Positions 32,420 through 40,334 of a stretch of 41,388 nt of DNA are shown one piece after another (position 1 is the first letter of the stretch; each line of letters starts with the position of its first letter). The notes under the pieces are model-generated. The model searched no databases, was not told where the DNA came from, and worked only from the letters and a program-made list of their open reading frames with translations. The stretch is taken from NCBI RefSeq assembly GCF_000721495.1, contig NZ_JOHY01000056.1:1-41388 (forward strand). The letters run 5' to 3'. Source of the DNA: Streptomyces sp. NRRL F-5123. Its GTDB lineage: Bacteria; Actinomycetota; Actinomycetes; Streptomycetales; Streptomycetaceae. The position numbers and the translations under genes were made by a program.

Positions 32420-32448
32420 GCGGCGCCGGTCCGGGCCCGGGGCGCCGC
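32420..32448 (+). terminator. Hairpin after the HEAT-repeat gene
   Basis: GCGGCGCC (32420-32427) pairs with GGCGCCGC (32441-32448) around a 13-base loop, 22 bases after the stop. It has no T tract. Confidence 0.4.
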
Positions 32449-32614
32449 TCGGGCCCGCGGGGTCTCCCGGACCCCACCGGGCGGGGGCGGAAGGCGGCTT
32501 GCGCCGCGGATTTCCGGGCCGGAGTGTGAGGCGCGGGCCAACGCTCACGGGGCGTTCCCCTTCGGGAAAGATCCTCGTGGCCGTGACAACGCCCGGTCCG
32601 GCGACAACCACCGT

Positions 32615-33733
32615 ATGAGAGTCGCCATCGTCACGGAATCCTTCCCGCCCGACGTCAACGGTGTCGCCCACTGCGCCCTGCGCACCGCCGAACACCTCGC
32701 CAGGGCCGGCCACGACCCGCTGGTCGTCGCCCCCGCAGGACCCGGCGAGCAGGAGGCCGACGACCCTTGCCCGGTCGTCCGCGTCCCCTCCCTCCCGCTG
32801 CCCGGATACCCCCAGGTGCGCGTCGCGCTGCCCGGCCGCCGCACCGCCGCCGCCATCGCCGCGCACCGCGCCGACCTCGTCCACCTGGCCAGCCCCTTCG
32901 TCCTCGGCGTACGCGGCCAGGCCGTCGCGACCCGGCTGCGTATCCCCGCCGTCGCCGTCTACCAGACCGACCTGGCCGGCTACGCCAGGACGTATCTGAA
33001 CGCCGGAGAGGCCGCCGCCTGGCGCCGCATCCGTGCCGTCCACTCCGCCGCCGCCCGCACCCTCGCGCCCTCCAGCGCGTCCGTCGCCGCGCTCACCGAG
33101 CACGGAGTCCCGCGCGTCCACCTGTGGCCGCGCGGCATCGACGCCGTCCGCTTCCACCCCCGCCGCCGCGACGAGGCACTGCGTCGCGAACTCGCCCCGC
33201 GCGGCGAGCTGATCGTCGGCTACGTCGGCCGGCTCGCCGCCGAGAAGCACGTCGAACTCCTCGCCGGGACGAGCGAACTGCCCGGCGTGCGGGTCGTCGT
33301 GGTCGGCGACGGCCCCAGCGGGCCGGGGCTGCGCCAGACGATGCCGCGCGCGGTCTTCCTCGGCCGCAGGACGGGTGACGACCTCGCCCGGATCTTCGCG
33401 TCCCTCGACGTCTTCTGCCACACCGGCCCCTTCGAGACCTTCTGCCAGACCGTCCAGGAGGCCATGGCCAGCGGCGTCCCCGTCGTCGCCCCTGCCGCCG
33501 GCGGCCCCCTCGACCTCGTCGACCACGGCCGCACCGGCCTGCTCGTGCCGCCCGGCGACGACCTCGCGGTCCGCACCGCGGTGCGGCTGCTGCACTCCGA
33601 CCCGCGGCTGCGCGTCCGCTACGGCGCCACCGCACGCGAGACGGTCGCCGCCCGCAGCTGGGAAGCCGTCGGCGACCTGCTGCTCTCCCACTACGCGCAG
33701 GTCCTCGGCGAGCGCGCGAGGGTCGCCGCATGA
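32615..33733 (+). CDS. GT-B glycosyltransferase (family 4, MgtA-like)
   Basis: This 372-residue cytosolic or membrane-associated glycosyltransferase has the GT4 layout: an N-terminal Rossmann half (MRVAIVTESFPPDVNGVAHCALRTAEHLARAGH, LVHLASPFVLGVRG) and a C-terminal nucleotide-sugar half (VGYVGRLAAEKHVELL, VVVGDGPSGPGL, VFLGRRTGDDLARIFASLDVFCHTGPFETFCQTVQEAMASGVPVVAP) with the E-x7-E motif. The start PDVNGV and the overall pattern resemble GDP-mannose-dependent mannosyltransferases such as MgtA and PimB relatives. The ATG at 32615 has no evident Shine-Dalgarno. The next gene overlaps it by 4 bases, so the two enzymes are co-translated and probably act in sequence on one glycolipid or envelope glycan. 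Confidence 0.9.
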   Translation: MRVAIVTESFPPDVNGVAHCALRTAEHLARAGHDPLVVAPAGPGEQEADDPCPVVRVPSLPLPGYPQVRVALPGRRTAAAIAAHRADLVHLASPFVLGVRGQAVATRLRIPAVAVYQTDLAGYARTYLNAGEAAAWRRIRAVHSAAARTLAPSSASVAALTEHGVPRVHLWPRGIDAVRFHPRRRDEALRRELAPRGELIVGYVGRLAAEKHVELLAGTSELPGVRVVVVGDGPSGPGLRQTMPRAVFLGRRTGDDLARIFASLDVFCHTGPFETFCQTVQEAMASGVPVVAPAAGGPLDLVDHGRTGLLVPPGDDLAVRTAVRLLHSDPRLRVRYGATARETVAARSWEAVGDLLLSHYAQVLGERARVAA

Positions 33734-34872
33734 GGACCGCCGGCCTGCGCATCGTCCGCGTCGCGAACTTCGTCACCCCCGTCTCCGGCGGCCTGCGCAC
33801 CGCGCTGCGCCACCTCGGCGAGGGGTACGCGGCGGCGGGACACGAACCCGTCCTCGTCGTCCCCGGCCCCGAGGCGTCCGACGAGACCACCCCGCAGGGC
33901 CGCGTCATCACCCTGCCCGGCCCGGAGATCCCCGGCAGCGGCGGCTACCGCGTCCTCGCCCGCCGCGCCCCCGTGGCCGCCGTCCTCGCATCGCTCGCGC
34001 CCGACCGGCTGGAGGTCTCCGACCGCACCACTCTGCGCTGGACCGGCGAATGGGCCCGGCGGCGCAGGGTGCCCGCCGTCATGGTGTCGCACGAGAGCGC
34101 CGACGGTGTCCTCGGCACCTGGGGCGTCCCGCGCGGCGCCGCCCGCCGCGCCGCCGACGCGCTCAACCGCCGCACGGCGCACTCCTACACGCGCGTCGTG
34201 TGCACCACCGCGTGGGCCGAGGAGGAATTCCGCCGGATCGGGGCCCGCAACGTCGTCCGCGCCCCGCTCGGCGTCGACCTCGGCGGCCTGCACCCCGCCC
34301 ACCGCGACCCGGGACTGCGGGAGCGGTACGCGCACGGCGCCGCCGTCATGCTCGTGCTCTGCTCCCGGCTCAGCCCCGAGAAGCGGCCCGACGACGCACT
34401 GGAGGCCCTCGCGCACCTGCGGCGGGCCGGCGTCGACGCCGCCCTCGTCGTCGCGGGGGAGGGGCCGCTGCGCAGCCGGCTCACCGCCCACGCCAGGACG
34501 GCACGCCTGCCCGTGACCTTCCTCGGCCACGTCACCCGCCGCGACGACCTCGCGGCGGTCCTGGCGACCGCCGACGTCGCGCTGGCTCCCGGCCCCGTCG
34601 AGACCTTCGGGCTCGCCGCCCTCGAAGCGCTGGCCTGCGGCACGCCCGTGGTGGCCAGCACGCGGTCGGCGCTCCCCGACATCATCGGCCCCGCGGGCGG
34701 CTGCGGCACGACCCCCGCGGAGCTCGCGGCCGCCGTCCGTGCCCTCCTCGCGGTGCCCGCCCCCGCCCGCCGTGCCCGCGCCCGCGACCGCGCCGAGCTC
34801 TACACCTGGCCGGCCGCCGTCTCCGCCTTCCTCGCCGCCCACACCGCCCTTCCCGCCGGAATCCCCCGATGA
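33730..34872 (+). CDS. GT-B glycosyltransferase (family 4)
   Basis: This 380-residue family 4 glycosyltransferase has LRIVRVANFVTPVSGGLRTALRHLGEGYAAAGHEPVLV at the N-terminus and, in the donor-binding half, VLCSRLSPEKRPDDALEALAHL, VVAGEGPLRSRL, VTFLGHVTRRDDLAAVLATADVALAPGPVETFGLAALEALACGTPVV with the E-x7-E pair. GGLRT near the N-terminus suggests acceptor-phosphate binding. ATGA overlap with the preceding glycosyltransferase shows tight coupling. The SGNH hydrolase follows after 177 bases. Mannosyl transfer to a lipid-linked glycan is a guess from the family. Confidence 0.9.
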   Translation: MRTAGLRIVRVANFVTPVSGGLRTALRHLGEGYAAAGHEPVLVVPGPEASDETTPQGRVITLPGPEIPGSGGYRVLARRAPVAAVLASLAPDRLEVSDRTTLRWTGEWARRRRVPAVMVSHESADGVLGTWGVPRGAARRAADALNRRTAHSYTRVVCTTAWAEEEFRRIGARNVVRAPLGVDLGGLHPAHRDPGLRERYAHGAAVMLVLCSRLSPEKRPDDALEALAHLRRAGVDAALVVAGEGPLRSRLTAHARTARLPVTFLGHVTRRDDLAAVLATADVALAPGPVETFGLAALEALACGTPVVASTRSALPDIIGPAGGCGTTPAELAAAVRALLAVPAPARRARARDRAELYTWPAAVSAFLAAHTALPAGIPR

Positions 34873-34932
34873 GGCCCCACTCGCCGCCCGCGCCAGGGGA
34901 CACCCGAGGGGGAGGGCACACGTCGTCCAGGG

Positions 34933-34973
34933 GCGCGTGGGGGCACCTCCGGGCGAAAGCCCCGGGGGAGAAC
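34933..34973. repeat. Inverted copy of the 13580-13620 intergenic element
   Basis: The segment from gcgcgtgggggcacctcc to gggggagaac is, allowing a few indels, the reverse complement of 13580-13616. Its presence in two distant gaps shows a dispersed, non-coding repeat. Confidence 0.6.
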
Positions 34974-35049
34974 GGCGTGCTCAGCCCTCGACCGGCGCAG
35001 GGGCGCCGACACCCCCGACGCGGCACCCCGCGGCGAAGGAGGCGGTCTC

Positions 35050-35997
35050 ATGGGTGAGTTCAGGTTCGCCGTGCTGGGCGACTCCGTCAGCGAGGGCCTC
35101 GGCGACCCCGCGCCGGCCGGCGGCTGGCGCGGCTGGGCCGGCATCCTCGCCACGAGCCTGGACGCCGACCTCCTCAACCTCGCCCGCAGCGGCGCCCGCA
35201 CGGGCGACGTCGCCGGCCCGCAGCTGAGCGCGGCGCTCGACCACCGCCCGCACCTCGCCTCCGTCCTGGTCGGCGGCAACGACACCCTGCGCGGCGGCTT
35301 CGCGATCGACCGCGCCGCGGCCGACCTCCACGCCGCCGTGGGCGCCCTGCGCGCCCACGGCACGGTCGTGCTCACCGCCTGCCTCCCGGACCCCGGCGCC
35401 GTGCTGCGGCTGCCGTGGCCGCTGGCCCGCCCGCTGGGCCGCCGGATGAGCGCCCTCAACGACACCGTGCACGCCCTGTCCGCCCACCACGGCGCCCTGC
35501 ACCTGCACGCCGCCCGGCGGCCCTGGGTGACGAGCCCGGGGGCGCTGAGCGCCGACCGGCTGCACCCGAGCGAGACCGGTCACCGGATGCTGGCCGCCGA
35601 CTTCCACGCGCTGCTCGCCGGCGCGGGCCTGACCGCCGGACCCGCGCCGCGGCTCGCCCCGGACGGTCCGCCGCCGGGCCGCACCGCCTCCGTGTGGTGG
35701 ATGGCGACCCGCGGCACGAAGTGGGTCGCGGACCGCTGCACGGACCTGCTACCCGACCTGCTGCGGCTGGCCGCCGAGGAATACCGGCACACCGGCCGCG
35801 GCACCGCGCCGCTGCTCGACCACGCCGCCCGGGAGGCGACCGCCCGGGCCCTGGAGTCGCTGGGCGTCGGGGCGGCGGCGCCGGTTCACACCGCGGGGCG
35901 GGCCGAACGCAGCACGACGAAGCGGATCCTGCTGCCCGGCACGGACTGGGCCGCGGCGGGCAGCGACTCCTCGGGCACCACGCCGATCACCGGGTAG
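35050..35997 (+). CDS. SGNH/GDSL hydrolase
   Basis: This 315-residue SGNH hydrolase has block I FAVLGDSVSEGLGD (Ser10-11 region), block II NLARSGARTGDV, block III VLVGGNDTLRGG and block V DRLHPSETGH (catalytic Asp/His). It therefore probably removes acyl groups from a lipid or glycan. No signal peptide is seen. The C-terminal extension of about 100 residues (TRGTKWVADRCTDLLPDLLRLAAEEY) is shared by a Streptomyces-type subset. The ATG at 35050 has AAGGAGG 7 bases upstream. The last 112 bases overlap pxpC on the other strand, so the extreme C-terminus may be a read-through artefact of a lost earlier stop. Confidence 0.88.
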   Translation: MGEFRFAVLGDSVSEGLGDPAPAGGWRGWAGILATSLDADLLNLARSGARTGDVAGPQLSAALDHRPHLASVLVGGNDTLRGGFAIDRAAADLHAAVGALRAHGTVVLTACLPDPGAVLRLPWPLARPLGRRMSALNDTVHALSAHHGALHLHAARRPWVTSPGALSADRLHPSETGHRMLAADFHALLAGAGLTAGPAPRLAPDGPPPGRTASVWWMATRGTKWVADRCTDLLPDLLRLAAEEYRHTGRGTAPLLDHAAREATARALESLGVGAAAPVHTAGRAERSTTKRILLPGTDWAAAGSDSSGTTPITG

Positions 35998-36773
35998 CCG
36001 CCGGTCGTCGGGTGGTCGGCGAGGAAGACGACGGGGCGCCCGTCCGGCGGCACCTGGACGGCGCCCGGCACCATGGGCTCGCTCGGCAGCTCCCCGTCCC
36101 GCCCGGCCGCCCGCTCCAGCGCGGGGCCGACGGTGCGCAGGCCGATCCGGTTGGAGGCGGGGGAGACCGCGTACTCGCCGGTGACCAGCGCGGTCAGCGC
36201 GCCGGGCGCGAACCAGTCGTCCCGCGGCCCCGGCACCAGCGGCAGGACCAGCTCGCCGCCCGCGGGCCCGTACGGCAGCACGTCGGCGGCCCGGCCGGCA
36301 CCCCGCTCGGAGCCGACCGGCAGCTCGGCGCCCTCGGCGAGCGGCGCGGGCCCGAGCCCGGAGAGCAGGTCGGCGGAGCGGCTGCCCAGCACCGGCTCGA
36401 CCGCGAACCCGCCGGCCACGGCGACGTACGAGCGCAGGCCTGCCGTCGCCGCGCCGACCTCCAGCACCGCGCCGTCCGGCACCCGCACCGGCGCCCCCCA
36501 CGCGGCGGGCCGGCCGCCGACCCGTACCGGGCAGGGCGCCCCGGTCACGGCGACGAGCAGCGGCCGCACCGCCCGCAGCGCGCAGCCGTTCACCGTCGTC
36601 TCCAGCGCCGCGGCCCCCTCGGCGTTGCCGACCAGCCGGTTCGCGAGCCGGTACGCGGGCACGTCCAGCGCCCCGGACCGCGGCACCCCCAGATGCGCGT
36701 ACCCGGCGCGCCCCAGATCCTGAACGGTCGTCAGCGCCCCGGCCCGCTCGACGACGAACCCCACGGCGCTCAC
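35886..36773 (-). CDS. pxpC: 5-oxoprolinase subunit PxpC (biotin-dependent carboxyltransferase-like)
   Basis: This 295-residue subunit carries the family motifs VERAGALTTVQDLGRAGYAHLGVPRSGALDVPAYRLANRLVGN, ETTVNG, YVAVAGGFAVEPVLGSRSADLLSGLG and SNRIGLRTVGPALERA, with DHPTTGGYPVIGVV near the end. With PxpA and PxpB it cleaves 5-oxoproline to glutamate using ATP. The GTG at 36773 has GGAGGAG upstream and overlaps by 4 bases (GTGA) the stop of a small ORF inserted between pxpB and pxpC. The 3' end overlaps the SGNH gene on the opposite strand by 112 bases. Confidence 0.92.
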   Translation of the reverse strand: MSAVGFVVERAGALTTVQDLGRAGYAHLGVPRSGALDVPAYRLANRLVGNAEGAAALETTVNGCALRAVRPLLVAVTGAPCPVRVGGRPAAWGAPVRVPDGAVLEVGAATAGLRSYVAVAGGFAVEPVLGSRSADLLSGLGPAPLAEGAELPVGSERGAGRAADVLPYGPAGGELVLPLVPGPRDDWFAPGALTALVTGEYAVSPASNRIGLRTVGPALERAAGRDGELPSEPMVPGAVQVPPDGRPVVFLADHPTTGGYPVIGVVPEESLPAAAQSVPGSRIRFVVLRSARPAV

Positions 36774-37153
36774 CGGACTCCTCCGCCCGCCGTAAGGCCC
36801 GGACCGTCGCCGACCACGGTGACGGTCACGCCCGCGTCCGGCTCCCGCCGGGCTCCGACCAGAAGCACGCACTCCCGCCCCGGGCCCGGCCCGTAGTGCT
36901 CACGAGCCGTGTCACGAGCGTGCTGCCCGCACCCCGACCGCCACCCGACGCGAGCCCGCGCCCAAGCCGCCCGGCTCACGTCCGGCTCCCGCCCCGCGCG
37001 GTGCGGCGGGCCGGTGCGGAGTGCTTGCTCGGTTCGGCTCCCGTCCGCCCGGGGGACGTCGCTCACGTCCGGCTCCCGCCGTGCGTCGACCGGCGGCGCA
37101 GTGGGGCGAGTCCGCTCGGCTCGGTCCCCGTCTGCCCGGCGGGCCCCGCTCAT
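36770..37153 (-). CDS. Coupled small ORF with two 29-residue tandem repeats
   Basis: This 127-residue reading frame begins with ATG overlapping the pxpB stop (ATGA) and ends overlapping the pxpC start (GTGA), so it could be translated in series with both. It matches no family I know. Residues 1-29 and 30-58 are tandem repeats, each ending with REPD; a 20-base DNA core is identical at 37061-37080 and 36974-36993, and a shorter copy lies near 36832-36849. The composition is Arg/Gly/Pro-rich and there is no signal or membrane segment. It may be a real operon protein or a repeat expansion of spacer DNA that kept the coupling. Confidence 0.42.
   Translation of the reverse strand: MSGARRADGDRAERTRPTAPPVDARREPDVSDVPRADGSRTEQALRTGPPHRAGREPDVSRAAWARARVGWRSGCGQHARDTAREHYGPGPGRECVLLVGARREPDAGVTVTVVGDGPGLTAGGGVR
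36974..37147. repeat. Two tandem 87-bp units in the pxpB-pxpC gap
   Basis: Units 37061-37147 and 36974-37060 share a 20-base identical segment, GCTCACGTCCGGCTCCCGCC, and similar remainders (29 codons each). The repeat lies inside the small coupled ORF. Confidence 0.75.
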
Positions 37154-37773
37154 GCCGTCACCTCCACGAAGCGGACCTCGGTGCCAGGCGACAGCAGCGC
37201 GGCGGGCTCGCGGGACGGCTCCCACAGCGGGGCGTCCGTCGTGCCGACGAGCTGCCAGCCGCCGGGGGACGAGCGGGGGTAGGCGCCCGCGTACGGGCCG
37301 GCCAGGGCGACCGAGCCAGCGGGCACCGCGGTGCGCGGCGTCGGCCGGCGCGGGAGGTGCAGCTCCGGCGGCAGGCCGGTCAGATACGCGAAGCCGGGCG
37401 CGAAACCGCAGAAGGCCACCCGGAAGGGCGTCGCCGTGACGATGCCGGGCAGCTCCTCCGGCGCGACCGACCACAGCGCGGCCACCTCCGCCACGTCGGG
37501 CCCGTCGAAGCGCACCGGCAGCTCCCGCAGCTCGCCGCTGCCGGGGCCGACCGGCGGCACCTCCCAGCCCGTCACGGCGGCGGCGAAGCCCCGCGGATCG
37601 GCGAGACCCGCGACCAGCACCGTCCGCGCGGCGGGCACGATCTCCCGCACCTCCGCGAACTCCCCGGCCGCGCGCCGCCGCAGCAGCTCGGCGTGCAGCG
37701 CCTGCGCACCCTCGCCGTCCTCGGTCTCGACCAGCACCGCGTCACGCCCCATGGGCAGCACCCGGTACCTCAC
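37150..37773 (-). CDS. pxpB: 5-oxoprolinase subunit PxpB (allophanate hydrolase subunit 1-like)
   Basis: This 207-residue subunit has the family blocks VRYRVLPMGRDAVLVE, ELRELPVRFDGPDVAEVAAL, TATPFRVAFCGFAPGFAYLTGLPPELHLPRRPTPRTAVPAGSVALAGPYAGAYPRSSPGGWQLVG and LLSPGTEVRF. Together with PxpA and PxpC it converts 5-oxoproline to glutamate. The GTG at 37773 matches the usual N-terminal length; the frame stays open into pxpA antisense-phase sequence, which is not real. pxpA ends 19 bases upstream. Its stop overlaps the start of the unusual repeat-bearing ORF rather than that of pxpC. Confidence 0.93.
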   Translation of the reverse strand: MRYRVLPMGRDAVLVETEDGEGAQALHAELLRRRAAGEFAEVREIVPAARTVLVAGLADPRGFAAAVTGWEVPPVGPGSGELRELPVRFDGPDVAEVAALWSVAPEELPGIVTATPFRVAFCGFAPGFAYLTGLPPELHLPRRPTPRTAVPAGSVALAGPYAGAYPRSSPGGWQLVGTTDAPLWEPSREPAALLSPGTEVRFVEVTA

Positions 37774-37792
37774 GACGAACCCGCCCCGTACG

Positions 37793-38629
37793 TCATACGA
37801 ACGCCGCCACCCGCAACCCGGCCCCCTCCAGGGCCTCCCGGACCCGGGCGGCGAGCCGGGCGGCGCCCGGCGTGTCGCCGTGGACGCACAGCGAACGCGC
37901 CGCGACCGGCACCGCCTGCCCGTCGACGGCGACCACCCCCGCACCCGAGGCGATCCGCACCGCCCGCTCCACCACCGCGTCCGGCTCGCCGACCACCGCA
38001 CCGGGCTCGCGGCGCGGCACCAGCGTGCCCCGCGGGGTGTACGCGCGGTCGGCGAACGCCTCGGCCACAGCGGGCAGTCCGGCGGCGGACGCGGCCGCGA
38101 GCAGCTCCGAGCCGGGCAGGCCCAGCACCGGCAGCCGCCCCGCCAGCAGCACCCCGTCGACGATCGCGGCGGCCTGCTCCGCGTCGTGCACCGCCCGGTT
38201 GTACAGGGCCCCGTGCGGCTTGACGTACGCCACCCGCGCACCCGCCGCGCGCGCGAAGACCTCCAGCGCCCCTATCTGGTACGCCACTTCCGCCGCCAGC
38301 TCGCCCGGCGGCACGTCCATCGCCCGCCGACCGAAACCGGCGAGATCGCGGTAGGACACCTGCGCCCCGATGCGCACCCCGCTCGCCGCCGCCCGCTCGC
38401 ACACCCGCCGCATCGTCGCCGGATCGCCCGCGTGGAAGCCGCACGCGACGTTGGCGCTCGTGACGACCTCCAGCAGTGCGTCGTCGTCGGTGAGATGCCA
38501 GCGGCCGAATCCCTCGCCGAGATCGGCGTTGAGGTCGACGACCGCCCCGGCCGTACCGTCGCCCGAGCCCGCGGCCGACCTGTCACCGGCCACGTCCACC
38601 ACGTCCGCTACGTCCGCTACGTCCGCCAT
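37793..38629 (-). CDS. pxpA: 5-oxoprolinase subunit PxpA (LamB/YcsF family)
   Basis: This 278-residue subunit has the LamB/YcsF signature VVDLNADLGEGFGRW, the metal-binding region ANVACGFHAGDP, GAQVSYRDLAGFGRR, VKPHGALYNRAV and SLCVHGDTPGA. It is the first gene of the pxpA-pxpB-(ORF)-pxpC operon. The N-terminus is unusual: the ATG at 38629 is followed by a ninefold-base repeat giving ADVADVADVVDVAGD, so about 25 residues precede the conserved start. A shorter start is not available near VVDLNADLG, so the longer form is accepted with caution. The upstream region carries (GCCC)6 and no clear ribosome site. Confidence 0.92.
   Translation of the reverse strand: MADVADVADVVDVAGDRSAAGSGDGTAGAVVDLNADLGEGFGRWHLTDDDALLEVVTSANVACGFHAGDPATMRRVCERAAASGVRIGAQVSYRDLAGFGRRAMDVPPGELAAEVAYQIGALEVFARAAGARVAYVKPHGALYNRAVHDAEQAAAIVDGVLLAGRLPVLGLPGSELLAAASAAGLPAVAEAFADRAYTPRGTLVPRREPGAVVGEPDAVVERAVRIASGAGVVAVDGQAVPVAARSLCVHGDTPGAARLAARVREALEGAGLRVAAFV
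38591..38626. repeat. Tandem 9-bp repeat in the pxpA N-terminus
   Basis: On the reverse strand GCGGACGTA is repeated (third copy ends GTG, fourth is GTGGACGTG), encoding ADVADVADVVDV. In-frame copy changes would leave the enzyme intact. Confidence 0.8.
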
Positions 38630-38658
38630 GCCCGCCTCGCCGTCCTCTCCCTGCCTCC

Positions 38659-38682
38659 GCCCGCCCGCCCGCCCGCCCGCCC
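38659..38682. repeat. Six copies of GCCC upstream of pxpA
   Basis: GCCC is repeated six times, 30 bases upstream of pxpA. Slippage here could alter expression or be an assembly weak spot. Confidence 0.8.
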
Positions 38683-38800
38683 GGCCGGCCCCCGCGCCTG
38701 CCGTACGATGCCGGTGGACCGATCATGGCATCCCGCACCGACAACAGGCGCCCGCCCCGTGCCGATCCGTGCGGTTTCGTGCGATGTCGGTGGCACCGCC

Positions 38801-38806
38801 TAGTGT
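38801..38806 (+). promoter_or_regulatory. Leaderless-type -10 element (TAGTGT)
   Basis: TAGTGT ends 7 bases before the GTG at 38814, with no Shine-Dalgarno between. It would drive the two-gene cassette. Confidence 0.5.
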
Positions 38807-38813
38807 GTGGGGC

Positions 38814-40334
38814 GTGACCACGACCGTCCCGTATCCGCTGCCGGGCGCCGCGCGGCCGGCGCCGGGCCCCGCCGCAGACGAGGGGCTGGCCCGCCGCCTC
38901 AAGGCGCTCGCCTGCACCGCCCCGCTGCACGACCTGGACGCCCGCAAGGCGAATCTCGCGGGCGAGTACTCGGTGTACGCGATGGCGGAGGTCGCGCTCG
39001 CCGCGATCGACCTGGTCACCCTCCACATGGACTTCGACACCGGCGCCGACCACGACCAGATAGTGGCCAGGCTGATGCCCCGGGTCGCCGCCCAGACGCC
39101 CTCCCGCTCCCACGCCGAGCACGAGCGGGTCGCCCGCTGGGTGCTGGAGAACCTGATCAACGTCGGCAGCGCCGACCGCGGATTCCGCGCCGTCTACGGC
39201 ACGTTCGGCCCCGACGGGGAGTACGTCCGCAGGGACTACGACTTCAAGCTCGTCGAGGAGGTGCCCGGCCCCGGCGGCGGCGTCTACCTGCGCGCCACCG
39301 ACGAGGCCGTCAACGTCCTGGTGGGCGCGCTGGACACCGACGTCACCAGCGCCCAGATCGCCGCCGAGGTCAAGCTGGAGGTGCTGATCAGCCGCGGCCG
39401 GCTGGCCGACGCCCAGCTCGCCGCCGAGCAGGCCCGCTACCGCACGGTGCAGTACGCCGAGACGCTGCGCCGCACCCTGGAGGCGACCCGGCGCAACGTC
39501 CGGGCGGTGGACTGGCTGCGGCAGGTCCCCGACCTGATCTCCGAGGCCCTCGACCACGTCGCGGACCGCTACCGGCACGAGAACGCGATCCTGACCAACA
39601 TCCGCAAGGCGCGCGACGAGGCGGAGGACCCCGAGCACAAGCGGCGCGCCGCCGAGCTGGTCGACATCGTCAAGGACTGCATCCGGCGGCACACCCAGCT
39701 CCAGTCCCGGCTGCTGGAGGCAGGCCCGCTCTTCCGCGCCGAGCAGGACCGGCAGGCCTTCGCCACGCCCCCCGCCCGCGCCGGGCTCGACCTGTACGGG
39801 CAGCTCGTCGCGCCGCTGCTGCCGCTGCCGGTCGAGCAGGCCTCCCGGGTCACCGACGCCTTCTTCGCGCGCGGCACCGGCCTGCGCACCCCGGCCGCCG
39901 TCCGCGTCACCGACCTGGTCGAGCTGCTGCTCACCCCGCCGGTGGAACGCGACCACCTCGGCGCCGAGATGCCCGAGCCGGACCTCGTCGCCACCCCGGA
40001 CGACAGCCGCTTCTCCGACGAGCAGCTCGAAGCCGCCCTCGACCTGCTGGACCTGCCGCACGACGCGCCGCGCCGGCTGTCCGGCCTGCTCGCCCAGGCC
40101 CGCGCCCTCGACCCGGAACTGCCCTACCTCGTCGCGCTGCTGTCCCTGCACGCCGCGTCACCGCCGGTCGGCACCGCCGTACGGCAGGGCGAGCCGCAAC
40201 TGCTCTTCGCCGTGGACGACGGCACGGAACTGGACGACCCGGAATTCGGCGGCGCCGACCTCGTCCTCGGCACCGCCCGCCTCGCCGCCCGCCCCGCGGA
40301 GCAGCCCAAGGAGCAGAAGGAGAGGACGCCGTGA
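38814..40334 (+). CDS. Kleisin-like (MukF/MksF/JetA-type) protein, tentative
   Basis: I do not recognise a named family with certainty. The 506-residue protein has an N-terminal winged-helix-like part (LARRLKALACTAPLHDLDARKANLAGEYSVYAMAEVALAAIDLVTLHMDFD; VARWVLENLINVGSADRGFRAVYGTF; VYLRATDEAVNVLVGAL), then long charged helices (SRGRLADAQLAAEQARYRTVQYAETLRRTLEATRRNVRAVDWLRQ; RHENAILTNIRKARDEAEDPEHKRRAAELVDIVKDCIRRHTQLQSRLL), and a C-terminal segment. This resembles kleisins of MukBEF/MksBEF or Wadjet complexes. The next gene overlaps by 4 bases (GTGA), as in those operons. The matching ATPase would lie beyond the window. It is probably leaderless from TAGTGT. Confidence 0.5.
   Translation: MTTTVPYPLPGAARPAPGPAADEGLARRLKALACTAPLHDLDARKANLAGEYSVYAMAEVALAAIDLVTLHMDFDTGADHDQIVARLMPRVAAQTPSRSHAEHERVARWVLENLINVGSADRGFRAVYGTFGPDGEYVRRDYDFKLVEEVPGPGGGVYLRATDEAVNVLVGALDTDVTSAQIAAEVKLEVLISRGRLADAQLAAEQARYRTVQYAETLRRTLEATRRNVRAVDWLRQVPDLISEALDHVADRYRHENAILTNIRKARDEAEDPEHKRRAAELVDIVKDCIRRHTQLQSRLLEAGPLFRAEQDRQAFATPPARAGLDLYGQLVAPLLPLPVEQASRVTDAFFARGTGLRTPAAVRVTDLVELLLTPPVERDHLGAEMPEPDLVATPDDSRFSDEQLEAALDLLDLPHDAPRRLSGLLAQARALDPELPYLVALLSLHAASPPVGTAVRQGEPQLLFAVDDGTELDDPEFGGADLVLGTARLAARPAEQPKEQKERTP

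Noticed and set aside
29087..33691. A 1534-codon reverse-strand open frame
   Set aside because: Only 29087-30553 has PAS and PP2C domains, a start and a ribosome site. The rest is antisense to the HEAT-repeat and glycosyltransferase genes and is low-complexity Gly/Ala/Val sequence.
38583..40151. A 522-codon reverse-strand frame
   Set aside because: It is antisense to the kleisin-like gene. Third-position GC and amino-acid patterns favour the forward frame.
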